Positions 19,751-29,143 are shown, counted from the stretch's first letter. The stretch is 33,242 nt of DNA from an uncultured Pseudomonadota bacterium (GCA_903908265.1 CAIVRI010000104.1:1-33242), one strand, 5' to 3'. The notes: a model not told the origin generated them from the sequence alone. A program made the numbers and translations.

Positions 19751-21241
19751 TCAGGCGGGTCGTAATCGCTCCAAGGTCGCCGCAAGCCGCCGGATCCCCT
19801 CCCGGATGCGACCACGGGGAATCGAGGAGTAGCCGAGCCGGAACCGGTTTAGTGGGGGCCGCTCGCCCATGTAGTACACATCGCCCGGCTCAATCAGGAT
19901 GCCCTCCGCCCGCGCGGCCTCGGCCAAGACGCGGGCGTCCAACCACGCCGGGCCCTGAAACCAGACCGAGGAGCCGCCATTCACCGGCGCGTGCGCCGCA
20001 TCCAGATCGAACTCGTCCACGGCCGCCGCCAACAGACGCGCCCGCTCCCGGTGGGCGTCGACCAGGTGCCGGCACAGCAGGTCGTAGTGACCGAGCGCCA
20101 CGAAGCGCGCGATGCTGCGCTGAATAAAGGCGCTGGGATGCCGAATATTGAGTCGCCGCAATGCGCGCAACTCGTCTATCAGGGGCCGCGGCGCGACGAT
20201 ATAACCCAAGCGGATCCCCGGCGCAAAGGACTTAGAGAGACTACCGACATAAATCACCCGGCCGGCTCGATCCAGACTCTTGAGCGCCGGGTTGGGCAAT
20301 CCCGAGAAGGTCGTCTCGGTCTCGTAGTCATCCTCGATGATCAGAAAATCGTCCCGCTCGGCCCGCCGCAGCAATTCGATCCGCCGATCCACCGGCATCG
20401 TGACGGTCGTGGGGGCCTGATGGCTGGGGGTCACGTACACATACCGACAGGACTTCAAACCCGCGCCAATGCGCAAGCCCTGCGCATCCACGGGCAAGGC
20501 TTTGAGGCGCTGCGTACGCAACGAGAAGATGTTGCGGGCGTCTGGATAGCCTGGATTTTCCAAGCCGACCGGCGTATCCACATCGAACAGCAAGTCCGCA
20601 AGCAAGTAGAGGGCCTGCTGCGCACCGATCGTGACAATAATCTCATCGGCCGCTGCCCAGACTCCGCGCAACGGCAGCACCTTATTGCGCAATTCTTCGA
20701 TCAACTCGGGATCATCTCGCGTGAACAAGTCCTGCGCCCAGGTGCGCGCACCGCCCTTGCCGAGCACTTCCTGACAGCAGGCACGCCATTCAGCGGACGG
20801 AAACAGGTTCGGATCAAACTGACCATAGATGAACGGATACTCGTAGCGTTCCCAATCCGCGACTTTCGAAATATTGCGCTGCAGACTCGGTCGCACCCGG
20901 AAACGACTGCCCCAGTCCAATGCCGGCCCGAGGGGCAACGCCGACGCCACCGCAGGTCGTGCTGCCATGGCCAAGGGATTGATGAAGTAGCCGCGCCGCT
21001 GCCGCGCCACCAGATGACCGTCATCGGCCAACTGTGCGTAGGCCGCCACCACGGTGTTGCGCGAAATGGCCAGGTGCTGCGCAAGCTCGCGACTCGAGGG
21101 CATCGCTTCCTCGGCCAGCAGATGACCGGCGCCGATGGCCGCAACAATCTGCGCGCGCAACTGGGCTTGGATCGTCAGCGGCCCGGTCGGGTCCAGACGA
21201 AACAGCTGCGCCCACAAAGGGGCTCGCGCGGGTCGGCTCAT
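19751..21241 (-). CDS. MocR/TauR-like GntR-aminotransferase regulator
   Basis: A 496-residue transcription factor of the MocR class: an N-terminal GntR winged helix (about residues 20-85, including PSSRELAQHLAISRNTVVAA) joined to a fold-type I aminotransferase-like domain. The PLP-binding lysine is probably Lys337 in VGSLSKSFAPGIRLGY, and EDDYE (303-307) is the pyridine-nitrogen region. TPSHQAPTTVTMPVDRR is typical of this group. The ATG at 21241 is chosen; the longer frame begins at a TTG (21271) with no clear site and adds ten non-conserved residues. TauR, a MocR protein, activates taurine genes in Rhodobacter, and the position upstream of xsc supports that role. It could instead sense GABA or another amine; sequence alone does not settle the ligand. 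Confidence 0.85.
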   Translation of the reverse strand: MSRPARAPLWAQLFRLDPTGPLTIQAQLRAQIVAAIGAGHLLAEEAMPSSRELAQHLAISRNTVVAAYAQLADDGHLVARQRRGYFINPLAMAARPAVASALPLGPALDWGSRFRVRPSLQRNISKVADWERYEYPFIYGQFDPNLFPSAEWRACCQEVLGKGGARTWAQDLFTRDDPELIEELRNKVLPLRGVWAAADEIIVTIGAQQALYLLADLLFDVDTPVGLENPGYPDARNIFSLRTQRLKALPVDAQGLRIGAGLKSCRYVYVTPSHQAPTTVTMPVDRRIELLRRAERDDFLIIEDDYETETTFSGLPNPALKSLDRAGRVIYVGSLSKSFAPGIRLGYIVAPRPLIDELRALRRLNIRHPSAFIQRSIARFVALGHYDLLCRHLVDAHRERARLLAAAVDEFDLDAAHAPVNGGSSVWFQGPAWLDARVLAEAARAEGILIEPGDVYYMGERPPLNRFRLGYSSIPRGRIREGIRRLAATLERLRPA

Positions 21242-21367
21242 GCAGAATGAATCCAGCCAGTCCGTGGACAATGCCGGATCTTAGCACCCACCGGATCCGC
21301 ACTAGGGGGGTGCAGTCGGCGCCCCTTCCAGTCAGAATCCCTGCACTGTTTCGCACGGAGTCCCCCA

Positions 21368-22492
21368 ATGACCTACGCTGCCATTACCGGCTGGGGTAAA
21401 TGTTTGCCCCCCGCCGTGCTCAGCAACGCGGACCTGTCCACCTTTCTGGAGACCGACGACGCGTGGATTCGCTCGCGGACCGGCATGGTCGAACGGCGCG
21501 TCTCGCATGTCCCTGGCATTGAATTGGCGATTGTCGCGGCACAGCGGGCCTTGGCTTGCGCCGGCAAGACCGGCGCCGACGTGGATCTGGTGATCTACGG
21601 CAGCGTCAGCAATGACGAGGCCGTACCCAACAGTGCCTCCGGCGTGCAGCAACGCATTGGCGCCACCCACGCGGCGTCCATCGACGTCAATACGGCCTGC
21701 ACCAGCTTTATGTACGCGCTATCGATTGGCACCGCTATGATCAAGACCGGCGTCGTGCGCAACGCGTTGCTGATTGGCGTCGAACTGATTTCCCGGTATA
21801 TGGACTGGGATAACCGTAACGTCGCCGTGCTCTTCGGTGACGGCGCCGCGGCCATGTTGATCGAAGCCAGCGATACCGAGTCCGGCGTCATCAAAGAAAA
21901 ACTGCAGTGCTACGCGGATGCGCGCCAGATTCTGCGGGTACGCGGCATCGGCACACAGTACGCATTACACGGGCTGGACTTTGGCCAGACGCGTTGGGAC
22001 TTCGATGGCCAGGAGATCTTCAAAAAAGCCGTGCGCGGCATGAGTGAAGCCTCCGTCGATGTACTCCAGCGGGCTGGCGTCACCACGGATGACATCGCGC
22101 TGGTGGTCCCCCACCAGGCCAACCTGCGCATCATCGAAGCGGTGGCCAAGTACACCGGCACGCCCCTCGAGAAGGTCTTTTTGACGGTCCAAAAGTACGG
22201 CAACATGAGTTCGGCCACCGCCCCCGTGGCGCTGGTCGAAGCGGTGGAGGAAGGTCGCGTGCAAGCGCGCGACCTCATTCTGATGCCAGCCTTTGGCGGC
22301 GGTCTGACGCTGTCCGCGCATTTGCTGCGCTGGGGCGAGCGCACCACCCCACTGGGCTACAGCGAGGCCGAACTGCCACCCTGCACGCAGACAGCGCTTG
22401 AGCTGGTCAACGAAATCCGTGCCATCAAGGCGCGCGGTGCCGCGACCGCCGCCAGCCTCGAACACGCCAGTTTCTCTGAACAGCGCGGCTGA
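21368..22492 (+). CDS. 3-oxoacyl-ACP synthase III-like (KAS III) enzyme
   Basis: A 374-residue thiolase-fold condensing enzyme. The catalytic triad is Cys111 (NTACTSFMYAL), His249 (VVPHQANLRI) and Asn279 (KYGNMSSAT), at spacings close to E. coli FabH (112/244/274). It is longer than FabH (317 residues), with a C-terminal tail of about 40 residues beyond the core (GYSEAELPPCTQTALELVNE onward). GGAG seven bases before the ATG supports the start. No acpP, fabD or fabG genes are adjacent, so this may be a second KAS III used for unusual acyl starters rather than the essential FabH. It is divergent from the MocR regulator gene and convergent with the MFS gene, 5 bases away. Confidence 0.9.
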   Translation: MTYAAITGWGKCLPPAVLSNADLSTFLETDDAWIRSRTGMVERRVSHVPGIELAIVAAQRALACAGKTGADVDLVIYGSVSNDEAVPNSASGVQQRIGATHAASIDVNTACTSFMYALSIGTAMIKTGVVRNALLIGVELISRYMDWDNRNVAVLFGDGAAAMLIEASDTESGVIKEKLQCYADARQILRVRGIGTQYALHGLDFGQTRWDFDGQEIFKKAVRGMSEASVDVLQRAGVTTDDIALVVPHQANLRIIEAVAKYTGTPLEKVFLTVQKYGNMSSATAPVALVEAVEEGRVQARDLILMPAFGGGLTLSAHLLRWGERTTPLGYSEAELPPCTQTALELVNEIRAIKARGAATAASLEHASFSEQRG

Positions 22493-22497
22493 CCGCG

Positions 22498-23778
22498 TCA
22501 GCCGCTCTTCTGGTGCTGCCGTTGAAAATAGACCGCGGCACCGGCGACGCAGACCATGCCCATCACACTGACGGTGTAGGCGGCCTGCACAAAGACCTCC
22601 AGCCAGTTCAAGGAGACGAGACCGAAGTTGCGCCAAATCAGCAAACCGGAACTCCCAAAGTAACCGGCCGTGTCGGCCACATAAATCAAAAAGCCGGCCG
22701 TACCAACCCGGCCGCTGACCGCGACCATCCGATCAAACAACATCGCGTTGAAGGGTGTGTACGCCATGTAGAGGCCTGCACCGGACAAAATCATCCACGT
22801 GACCGGTCCCAAGTAGCCGCACCGAAACGCCAAGGTCGAGGCCCCGAGCAAGAACAGGCCACCAAACACCACGCCGTGGATCACCATCAGCGCGCGCGCG
22901 TTGTCTTTGACCACAATGATCAGACCCAGCACCAGCAGCGCAAGACCCGCCACCGGCACTTCGCTGGCGGTAAAAATGGCCACCCCATTGCCCCGGCCGA
23001 GCGCCGACCACAATTCCGCCGCGAAGTTATCCCGGAAGTCGCGCAGTGCGGTGGCGAACACATAGGTAATCACCAGCAATAGGATGCCGAGCCCGTATTG
23101 CCGCAGAAACGCCGCGCGGGCCCGGCCATCCATCGGCATGCGCTTGACGCGCGCCGCCTCATCGGCAGGGCTCGGCGCCGGCAGCGAGGCCAACACCCAC
23201 ACCGCCAGCAACAGCACCGGGATGAACAGCGCCCCAGTGGCCGCCGGCATCCAGTGGACCGGCACGTCCCAGCCCGTCATCAGCCACTTGCCGACCGATT
23301 TGACGGCCCCTGAGGAGACAATAAAGCTGGCGCAGACCACGGCGCCGAGCACTTCCGAGGTGCGCCGCCCCTCCATGAACCCGAACACGAGGCCCCAGAT
23401 CATGCCGAGCGGCAAGCCATTCAGGAACATAAAGCCGACGTTCCACGGCGCCGGCACCAACGCAAAGCCGATCAGGGACAACCAAGCGCCCAGAATAAGG
23501 CCGAGGATCGCCATCGGCCGCCACCGCGGCGGCAATTCCGAGATCACTTTGATCCCAATCATCTTGGACAGGGCGTAGCCGAGCACCTGCGCCAACACCA
23601 AGGCAATCTTATAGTCCAGGGCGAATGGCCAACCCGCCACATGGGCGTAGGTCGCCACCGAAAACGGTTTGCGAAAGGCATACATTGCAAAATAGGCGGC
23701 AAAGCCGGCCAAGGCTGCGGCGGTGGTAAAGACCACCGGGTGGGCGTGTTCGAGTCTCTCGCGCAAGGATCGGGCCAA
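22498..23778 (-). CDS. MFS-like membrane protein (DUF5690 type)
   Basis: A 426-residue integral membrane protein with about 12 helices, of the major-facilitator-like DUF5690 group as I recall it. Characteristic text is AAYFAMYAFRKPFSVATY near the N-terminus, LAQVLGYALSKMIGIKVISE, and FLNGLPLGMIWGLVFGFMEG then RRTSEVLG. No substrate is known for the group. The start is a TTG at 23778; GAGGAGG lies four bases upstream and no ATG occurs before the first helix, so the ribosome-binding site decides it. A long untranslated region separates it from the divergent TonB-dependent receptor gene. Confidence 0.8.
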   Translation of the reverse strand: MARSLRERLEHAHPVVFTTAAALAGFAAYFAMYAFRKPFSVATYAHVAGWPFALDYKIALVLAQVLGYALSKMIGIKVISELPPRWRPMAILGLILGAWLSLIGFALVPAPWNVGFMFLNGLPLGMIWGLVFGFMEGRRTSEVLGAVVCASFIVSSGAVKSVGKWLMTGWDVPVHWMPAATGALFIPVLLLAVWVLASLPAPSPADEAARVKRMPMDGRARAAFLRQYGLGILLLVITYVFATALRDFRDNFAAELWSALGRGNGVAIFTASEVPVAGLALLVLGLIIVVKDNARALMVIHGVVFGGLFLLGASTLAFRCGYLGPVTWMILSGAGLYMAYTPFNAMLFDRMVAVSGRVGTAGFLIYVADTAGYFGSSGLLIWRNFGLVSLNWLEVFVQAAYTVSVMGMVCVAGAAVYFQRQHQKSG

Positions 23779-24230
23779 GTTCCCTCCTCGGTCGTGCGTG
23801 ATCGGTGGTCGGTGGTCGGTGGTCGGCGACAGTCAGGCCACGGATTCTGACATGCACAAGACCGTAGCGGGCACTGTTGTTGCTCTGGCGCGACGGACAG
23901 CGCGTTGTTGCAGCGCGTCAACTGCCGCGCAAGACCTTTTGGCCATCGCAGCCCGACCCGTCGGTCTTGTAGAACGCGCCCCTGTGGTCAAGTGCAGGTG
24001 GCGCGGTTGTCAAAATAATGTAACCTTAGCGGGTCATTATGCCAACTTCCCGGGAACAGAGGCCTGTATGCACCTTATTTGGAAGGCGCACTCTGTTACC
24101 GGGGGCTGGATGTCCGGGTTCGGCAGGGCCTTTGAATCCGTTTATTTGGTGCTGCGCTGGCGGCGAGCGCCACCGAGCAAGAATTCGGTTTGTTGCGTTT
24201 TTTACACTCACCCCTCTAGGGAGACTGCTC
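23779..24230. other. 452-bp divergent intergenic region
   Basis: Lies between the divergent MFS-like gene and the TonB-dependent receptor gene. A frame from 24039 is open into the receptor, but its first 64 codons read as low-complexity non-signal sequence and are judged untranslated. It holds a short heptamer tandem repeat near 23802 and an AT-rich patch around 24007-24042 (TTGTCAAAATAATG then CATTAT), which could be part of a promoter, although no box pair has correct spacing. I see no RNA gene. Confidence 0.4.
23802..23826. repeat. Short tandem repeat, TCGGTGG x3.5
   Basis: Three exact copies of TCGGTGG (23802-23822) followed by a partial fourth (TCGG). It sits 24 bases upstream of the TTG start of the MFS-like gene, probably in its untranslated leader. 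Such repeats can vary in number between strains; whether it matters for expression is unknown. Confidence 0.7.
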
Positions 24231-26933
24231 TTGAAATCCAATCATAAGATCGCCTACGCCGTACTCGCGGCTTTGAGCGCCAGCGCTGGCGTTGCCGTCG
24301 CCGCTGAAACCGGCGGCATCGAAGAAATCGTCGTGACCGCACAGCGGCGCAACGAATCCATCCAAGACGTGCCCATCACGATCCAAGCGATCGGCGGCGA
24401 CTCGCTGTCGAAGCTCAACATCTCGACCTTCGACGACGTCATCAAGATGCTCCCGAACGTCACCTTCGGTACCAACGGCCCGGGCCAAGGCAACATCTTC
24501 ATGCGCGGCCTCTCGGCCGGTTTCGCCGGCGGCCAGTCCTCGGCTTCGATCGCGCCGTTCCCGAACGTCGCCACCTACCTCGATGACCAGTCGCTGACCT
24601 TCCCTGCGCGTAACCTCGACATCTACATGGTCGACATGGAGCGCGTCGAAGTGCTCGAGGGTCCGCAAGGCACCCTGTTCGGCGGTGGCGCGGAAGCCGG
24701 TGCGATCCGTTACATCACCAACAAGCCCCGCCTGAACAAGACCGAGGGTTCGGTCGAGGCCGGTTACGGCGTGACCGCGCACGGCGACCCGAACACCTCC
24801 GTGAATGCAGTGCTGAACCTGCCGCTGATTGATGACAAGCTCGCCGTACGCGCCGTGATCTACAACGATCAGCGCGGCGGTTACATCGATAACGTACCGT
24901 CGCAGTTCACCCGCAGCGCGGCCGACCTCGGTCCATCAGCCTACTCGAGCGCCTACCCGGCGCATCTGGACACCTACAACAACTACGCGATCGCTAAGAA
25001 AGCGCAGAACCCGGTGACCTACAACGGTGCCCGTGTCTCGGCGCTGTATCAGATCAATGATGATTGGGATGTGCTCGTCGGCCAGTCGTATCAGAACATG
25101 GACGCTGAAGGCATGAGCGTGCAGTACCCGACGGGCGTGAATTTCCAGAAGCTCAATCCGCTCGAAGAGACCTCGTTCTTCCCGGCTTACAACAAGGACC
25201 GAGCCTCACTGACCTCCTGGACGGTCAATGGCAAGATCGGCCAACTCAAGGCGGTCTATACCGGTTCCTACCTGAGCCGCCACATTGAACAGAGCATGGA
25301 CTACACGAACTACACCCGCACCGCGGGCGGGTTCTACTACTCCTGCTCGGGCGGTCCTGCTGGCGCTTCGAACTTCGGCGCACCGGGCCCATCGACCTGC
25401 TACACGCCCGTCATGGGCTGGCACGACACGATCGAAAACACCCACCAGAGCCACGAGTTCCGTCTCTCGACACCGGACGACCTGCGCCTGCGCGGCCTCG
25501 TCGGCGCCTACTGGGAAGACTTCCAGATCAAGGACTCGATGGACTTCTACCAGAAGTCGATCCCGGACTGCACCCCGAGCAATCTGGCTGCCGCGCTCGT
25601 TGGCGGTCCGATCTGCTTGAGCAACGTGACCCCGGTCAACGCGGCGATCAACCCGAACACCCGCAATTCCGGCGTGAACTTCGGTGAGGATCTCGCGCGT
25701 GGTTACAAGCAGACCGCGTTCTTCGCATCGGTCGATTACGACCTGATCCCGAAGACGCTGACCGCGACCATCGGTACCCGGTACTACAAGTACACGGAAA
25801 ACGAGATCGGTTCGCAGTACGGCACCGGCGGCAGCTGCGTCAATGTTCCGAACGGCGACTGCGTGGCGACCCCAATCGGCGGCGGTCTGGACCCGGATCC
25901 GGTCACCGGCGTGCGCAACGCAGAATTCCACAAGGCCACGTATTCGGGCTTCAAGAGCCGCGCGAACCTGACCTGGCACATCACGCCGGATGCGATGGTC
26001 TACGCCACGTACTCGCAAGGCTACCGTCCGGGCGCGTTCAACCGCACCACCAAGGGTGTGACCAAGATCTGGGTGGACGCCAATGGCATGGCCCTGCCTT
26101 CTGGGCAAGCGCATGGTGCTACGGATTCGCTCAAGACGCAGTATGAGAAGCCGCTCTCGTACGCGCCGGACTCGCTCAACAACATGGAAGTGGGCTTCAA
26201 GACCGAGTTCTTGAACCGCCGCCTGCAGATCAACGGTTCGCTGTATCAGATGGACTGGAAGGACGTCCAGACGCTGATTTACAACCCGCCGGTCTATGGC
26301 AACACCACGTTCGGCGTGAACGGCGCCACCTACCGCGTCAAGGGCCTCGAGCTGCAGATCACCGCCAAGGTGACTGACGGTCTCACCCTGATGGCCTCGC
26401 TGTCGGATAACGATGCCAAGCAGACCAACTCGCCGTGCATCCGCTCGGCCGGTAACACGTTCTACACGAAGGGCAACCCGACGCCCGCCGGCGCCTGCAT
26501 CACGCAGGTGCGCTCAGGCGGCCAGAACATCGATATCCCAGATCCGCTGGGTACCGTGGGTTCCACGCCAGCCTTCTCGCCCAAGCTGCAGTACAACCTG
26601 CATGCGCGGTACGATTGGGCGGCGGGCGACTACAAGGCCTTCCTCTTGGTGGGCTTGAACCACATCGACGATCAAAACAACACGCCGTCGAGCTTCCCCT
26701 CGGGCGAGGCGTTAGCGATCCCGACGACCACGTGGTTGCGTTACAAGATGCCGGGCTACAACACCGTCGATGCCTCACTGGGCGTGTCGAAGGACAAGTG
26801 GACTGCCACCGTGTACGGGTCGAACCTGTCGGACTCGAATGCCAGCACCTTCACGACCTCGGGCCAGTTCATCAAGGCAGAAGTGCCGTTGCGTCCGCGC
26901 GTCCTCGGTGTGAAATTCGGCTACAAGTTCTAA
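24231..26933 (+). CDS. TonB-dependent outer-membrane receptor
   Basis: A 900-residue outer-membrane transporter for an unknown ligand. The start is the TTG at 24231: AGGGAG lies seven bases upstream and it begins a proper signal peptide (KSNHKIAYAVLAALSASAG then VAVAA). The longer frame from 24039 places 64 extra residues before this. The mature N-terminus carries the TonB-box-like IEEIVVTAQRR, then the plug domain (DVPITIQAIGGDSLSKLNI, FMRGLSAG, VEVLEGPQGTLFGGGAEAGA, IRYITNKP). The rest is a 22-strand barrel ending in the C-terminal Phe of GVKFGYKF. Some cysteines cluster in presumed loops (YYSCSGG, PSTCYTP, DCTPSN). It is followed by a strong terminator, then a TPR-sulfotransferase gene. 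This receptor type is abundant in Steroidobacter-, Caulobacter- and Sphingomonas-like bacteria; its neighbours give no sure substrate. Confidence 0.94.
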   Translation: MKSNHKIAYAVLAALSASAGVAVAAETGGIEEIVVTAQRRNESIQDVPITIQAIGGDSLSKLNISTFDDVIKMLPNVTFGTNGPGQGNIFMRGLSAGFAGGQSSASIAPFPNVATYLDDQSLTFPARNLDIYMVDMERVEVLEGPQGTLFGGGAEAGAIRYITNKPRLNKTEGSVEAGYGVTAHGDPNTSVNAVLNLPLIDDKLAVRAVIYNDQRGGYIDNVPSQFTRSAADLGPSAYSSAYPAHLDTYNNYAIAKKAQNPVTYNGARVSALYQINDDWDVLVGQSYQNMDAEGMSVQYPTGVNFQKLNPLEETSFFPAYNKDRASLTSWTVNGKIGQLKAVYTGSYLSRHIEQSMDYTNYTRTAGGFYYSCSGGPAGASNFGAPGPSTCYTPVMGWHDTIENTHQSHEFRLSTPDDLRLRGLVGAYWEDFQIKDSMDFYQKSIPDCTPSNLAAALVGGPICLSNVTPVNAAINPNTRNSGVNFGEDLARGYKQTAFFASVDYDLIPKTLTATIGTRYYKYTENEIGSQYGTGGSCVNVPNGDCVATPIGGGLDPDPVTGVRNAEFHKATYSGFKSRANLTWHITPDAMVYATYSQGYRPGAFNRTTKGVTKIWVDANGMALPSGQAHGATDSLKTQYEKPLSYAPDSLNNMEVGFKTEFLNRRLQINGSLYQMDWKDVQTLIYNPPVYGNTTFGVNGATYRVKGLELQITAKVTDGLTLMASLSDNDAKQTNSPCIRSAGNTFYTKGNPTPAGACITQVRSGGQNIDIPDPLGTVGSTPAFSPKLQYNLHARYDWAAGDYKAFLLVGLNHIDDQNNTPSSFPSGEALAIPTTTWLRYKMPGYNTVDASLGVSKDKWTATVYGSNLSDSNASTFTTSGQFIKAEVPLRPRVLGVKFGYKF

Positions 26934-26981
26934 GCGAACCATAGCCGCTGGCGCAGCCGCGGCGTGCGGTTGCGGTAGACT

Positions 26982-27015
26982 CGAAGGCGGGCAGCGATGC
27001 CCGCCTTCGTTTTTT
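26982..27015 (+). terminator. Rho-independent terminator after the TonB-dependent receptor gene
   Basis: A perfect 11-bp stem CGAAGGCGGGC / GCCCGCCTTCG with loop AGCGAT, immediately followed by six T residues (27010-27015). It is the clearest intrinsic terminator in the window. It ends only 11 bases before the sulfotransferase start codon, so that gene must depend on read-through or on a promoter hidden upstream. Confidence 0.92.
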
Positions 27016-27026
27016 GTGGACCGGCC

Positions 27027-29087
27027 ATGTCGAACAACAACCCCGCCTACTCACCCATTGCACTGGAAGTCGAGCGCATTCGCGTACTGCTGCGCGAGCA
27101 ACAGTTCGAGGCTGCCGCTACCGCGGCCAGCGCACTGGCGGCCCGCGTCCCTGAAAACCGCGATGCCCTGTATCTGAAGGCGTTGGCTGAGCGGCAAAGT
27201 CGCCGTCTCGCCGATGCTCTTGCCACCCTAGAGACCCTGGAGCGTGTGCACCCGAACTCCAGCCTGCTCTATCAGGAGCGCGGCCACTGCCATGTCGCGC
27301 GCAAGGACGCCGCCAAGGCCATTCAGGCTTATGAACAGGCCGTACGCATCAACCCTGCCCTACCAGCGACCTGGAGCATGCTCGAGGGCCTCTATAAACT
27401 GCTGGGGCAGGATGGCCAGCGCCGGATTGCGGCAGCCCACGGGCGCCGCCTCAGCACCATGCCGCCCGACGTCATCAAAGCAACCGGGCTGTTTTGCGAA
27501 GGCGATCTCATCGCCGCCGAGAAACTGGTGCGCGCCCACCTGATTAACCAGGGCGAGCATCCTGAAGCCCTGCGCCTGCTGGCCCGCGTGGCGATCTCGC
27601 GCGACGTACTCGACGAAGCCGAGGTACTGCTCGAAGCCGCGGTGCAACTGGATCCGGACTACATCGAACTGCGCCGCGACTATGCCTGCGTGATGCTCGA
27701 TCGGCACAAGCATGCCGAAGCAATTTTGGAACTGGATCGCTTGCTCGCGGTCGATCCGCGCAGCATAGACTACCGCACGCTGCGCGCAACGGCGGCAGTG
27801 GGACTTGGCGAGCACGAGGATGGCATTCGCCGCTTTGCCGACGTGTTGGCCGACACCGACCCGCAATCCAAGGCCGCCGCCGATCTACTGCTGTCGATCG
27901 GACACTCCGAGAAAACTTTGGGTCGCCGCCCGGAAGCGGTCGATGCCTACCATCGCGCTATCGCGGTGCGCCCAAATTTTGGTGACGCGTACTGGAGCCT
28001 TGCGAACTTGAAGACGCACCGCTTCACCGAGGCGCAGATCGAGAGCCTGATCCGCGCCGAAGCGAGCGAGACGCTGTCGAGCATGGACCGCTACCATATC
28101 TGTTTTGCGCTCGGCAAAGCCTTCGAGGATCGCCAAGAGTACGCCACCAGTTGGCAGTATTACGCCCGCGGCAACGCGCTCAAACGCGCGGAAAGCAAAT
28201 ACCGCGCCGAGTTGCTCGAGCAGAACACCCGCCATCAAAAACGCGTCTGTACCCGCGATTTTTTTGCCACGCGCGAAGGCTTCGGCTGTGCGGCGCCGGA
28301 TCCGATTTTTATACTTGGCTTACCGCGCGCCGGCTCCACCTTGCTCGAACAGATCCTCGCCTCCCACTCCCAAATCGAGGGCACGCAGGAACTGGCTAAT
28401 ATTCCCCGTTATGCCTTGCATCTGCAGGGCATGAATCCGGATCTGGATAATCCGCTGTATCCGGCAAGCCTCGTGGATCTGAGCCGCGAAGAAATCCACG
28501 CCTTTGGCCAGAAATATATCGACGACACCCGGATTTATCGCACCCACAAGCCCTACTTCATCGACAAGATGCCGAACAACTTTCGGCACGTGGGCTTGAT
28601 CAAACTGATTCTGCCCAATGCCAAGATCATCGATGCCCGGCGCGAGCCGATGGCCTGCTGTTTTGGCAATCTCAAGCAGTTGTTCGCGCGCGGCCAAGAG
28701 TTCTGCTACAGCATCAACGACATCGCCCGCTACTACACCACCTACCTCGACCTCATGCAGCACTGGGATGCGGCGCTGCCGGGGCAGGTACTACGGGTCC
28801 ATCACGAAGACGTCGTCGATGATCTCGACCGCAGCGTACGCCGTATTTTAGATTTTTTGGGGCTGCCCTTCGAAGCGGGATGCCTTGAGTTTCATAAAAA
28901 CGTGCGCAGCGTCAAGACCGCCAGCTCCGAGCAGGTGCGACAGCCGATCTACCGCGAAGGTTTGGATCAGTGGCGCCATTACGAACCGTGGCTGGACGAA
29001 CTGAAAGATGCACTCGGTGATGCCCGACTGCGATACCGCACGCCGTCCTCGGACATAGCCGACGCGACAGACCGGTCGGCCCTGTAA
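27027..29087 (+). CDS. TPR-repeat sulfotransferase
   Basis: A 686-residue two-part protein. Residues about 10-410 are tetratricopeptide-like helical repeats (for example LYQERGHCHVARKDAAKAIQ and AVDAYHRAIAVRPNFGDAYW), for protein contacts. Residues about 425-660 are a PAPS-dependent sulfotransferase domain with the phosphosulfate-binding loop DPIFILGLPRAGSTLLEQIL (425-444) and a second cofactor region around IDARREPMACCFGNLKQ. The ATG at 27027 is chosen because the earlier frame start at 26997 lies inside the terminator. The upstream ribosome-binding site is weak. No signal peptide is present, so it is probably cytosolic. Such fusions often follow TonB-dependent receptor genes in related bacteria. 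The acceptor (protein, glycan or small molecule) is unknown. Confidence 0.9.
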   Translation: MSNNNPAYSPIALEVERIRVLLREQQFEAAATAASALAARVPENRDALYLKALAERQSRRLADALATLETLERVHPNSSLLYQERGHCHVARKDAAKAIQAYEQAVRINPALPATWSMLEGLYKLLGQDGQRRIAAAHGRRLSTMPPDVIKATGLFCEGDLIAAEKLVRAHLINQGEHPEALRLLARVAISRDVLDEAEVLLEAAVQLDPDYIELRRDYACVMLDRHKHAEAILELDRLLAVDPRSIDYRTLRATAAVGLGEHEDGIRRFADVLADTDPQSKAAADLLLSIGHSEKTLGRRPEAVDAYHRAIAVRPNFGDAYWSLANLKTHRFTEAQIESLIRAEASETLSSMDRYHICFALGKAFEDRQEYATSWQYYARGNALKRAESKYRAELLEQNTRHQKRVCTRDFFATREGFGCAAPDPIFILGLPRAGSTLLEQILASHSQIEGTQELANIPRYALHLQGMNPDLDNPLYPASLVDLSREEIHAFGQKYIDDTRIYRTHKPYFIDKMPNNFRHVGLIKLILPNAKIIDARREPMACCFGNLKQLFARGQEFCYSINDIARYYTTYLDLMQHWDAALPGQVLRVHHEDVVDDLDRSVRRILDFLGLPFEAGCLEFHKNVRSVKTASSEQVRQPIYREGLDQWRHYEPWLDELKDALGDARLRYRTPSSDIADATDRSAL

Positions 29088-29143
29088 CCGGACGGACCAG
29101 TCGTTTCAGCATACTTCAAGCTTCTCCTCTCTTAGGTTGACCC

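Noticed and set aside
19991-21250. 419-codon plus-strand frame opposite the MocR-type gene
   Set aside because: Antisense shadow of a gene with clear helix-turn-helix and PLP motifs; composition is not protein-like.
24039-24230. 64-residue N-terminal extension of the TonB-dependent receptor
   Set aside because: It would place a signal peptide in the middle of the protein; the TTG at 24231 has a proper ribosome-binding site and begins the signal peptide.
25206-26114. 302-codon minus-strand frame inside the TonB-dependent receptor gene
   Set aside because: It is the antisense shadow of a strongly supported coding region, Arg/Val-rich, without recognisable domains.
26997-27026. Sulfotransferase start at ATG 26997
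   Set aside because: This ATG lies in the loop of the intrinsic terminator, and the extra residues are only translation of the stem and T-run.
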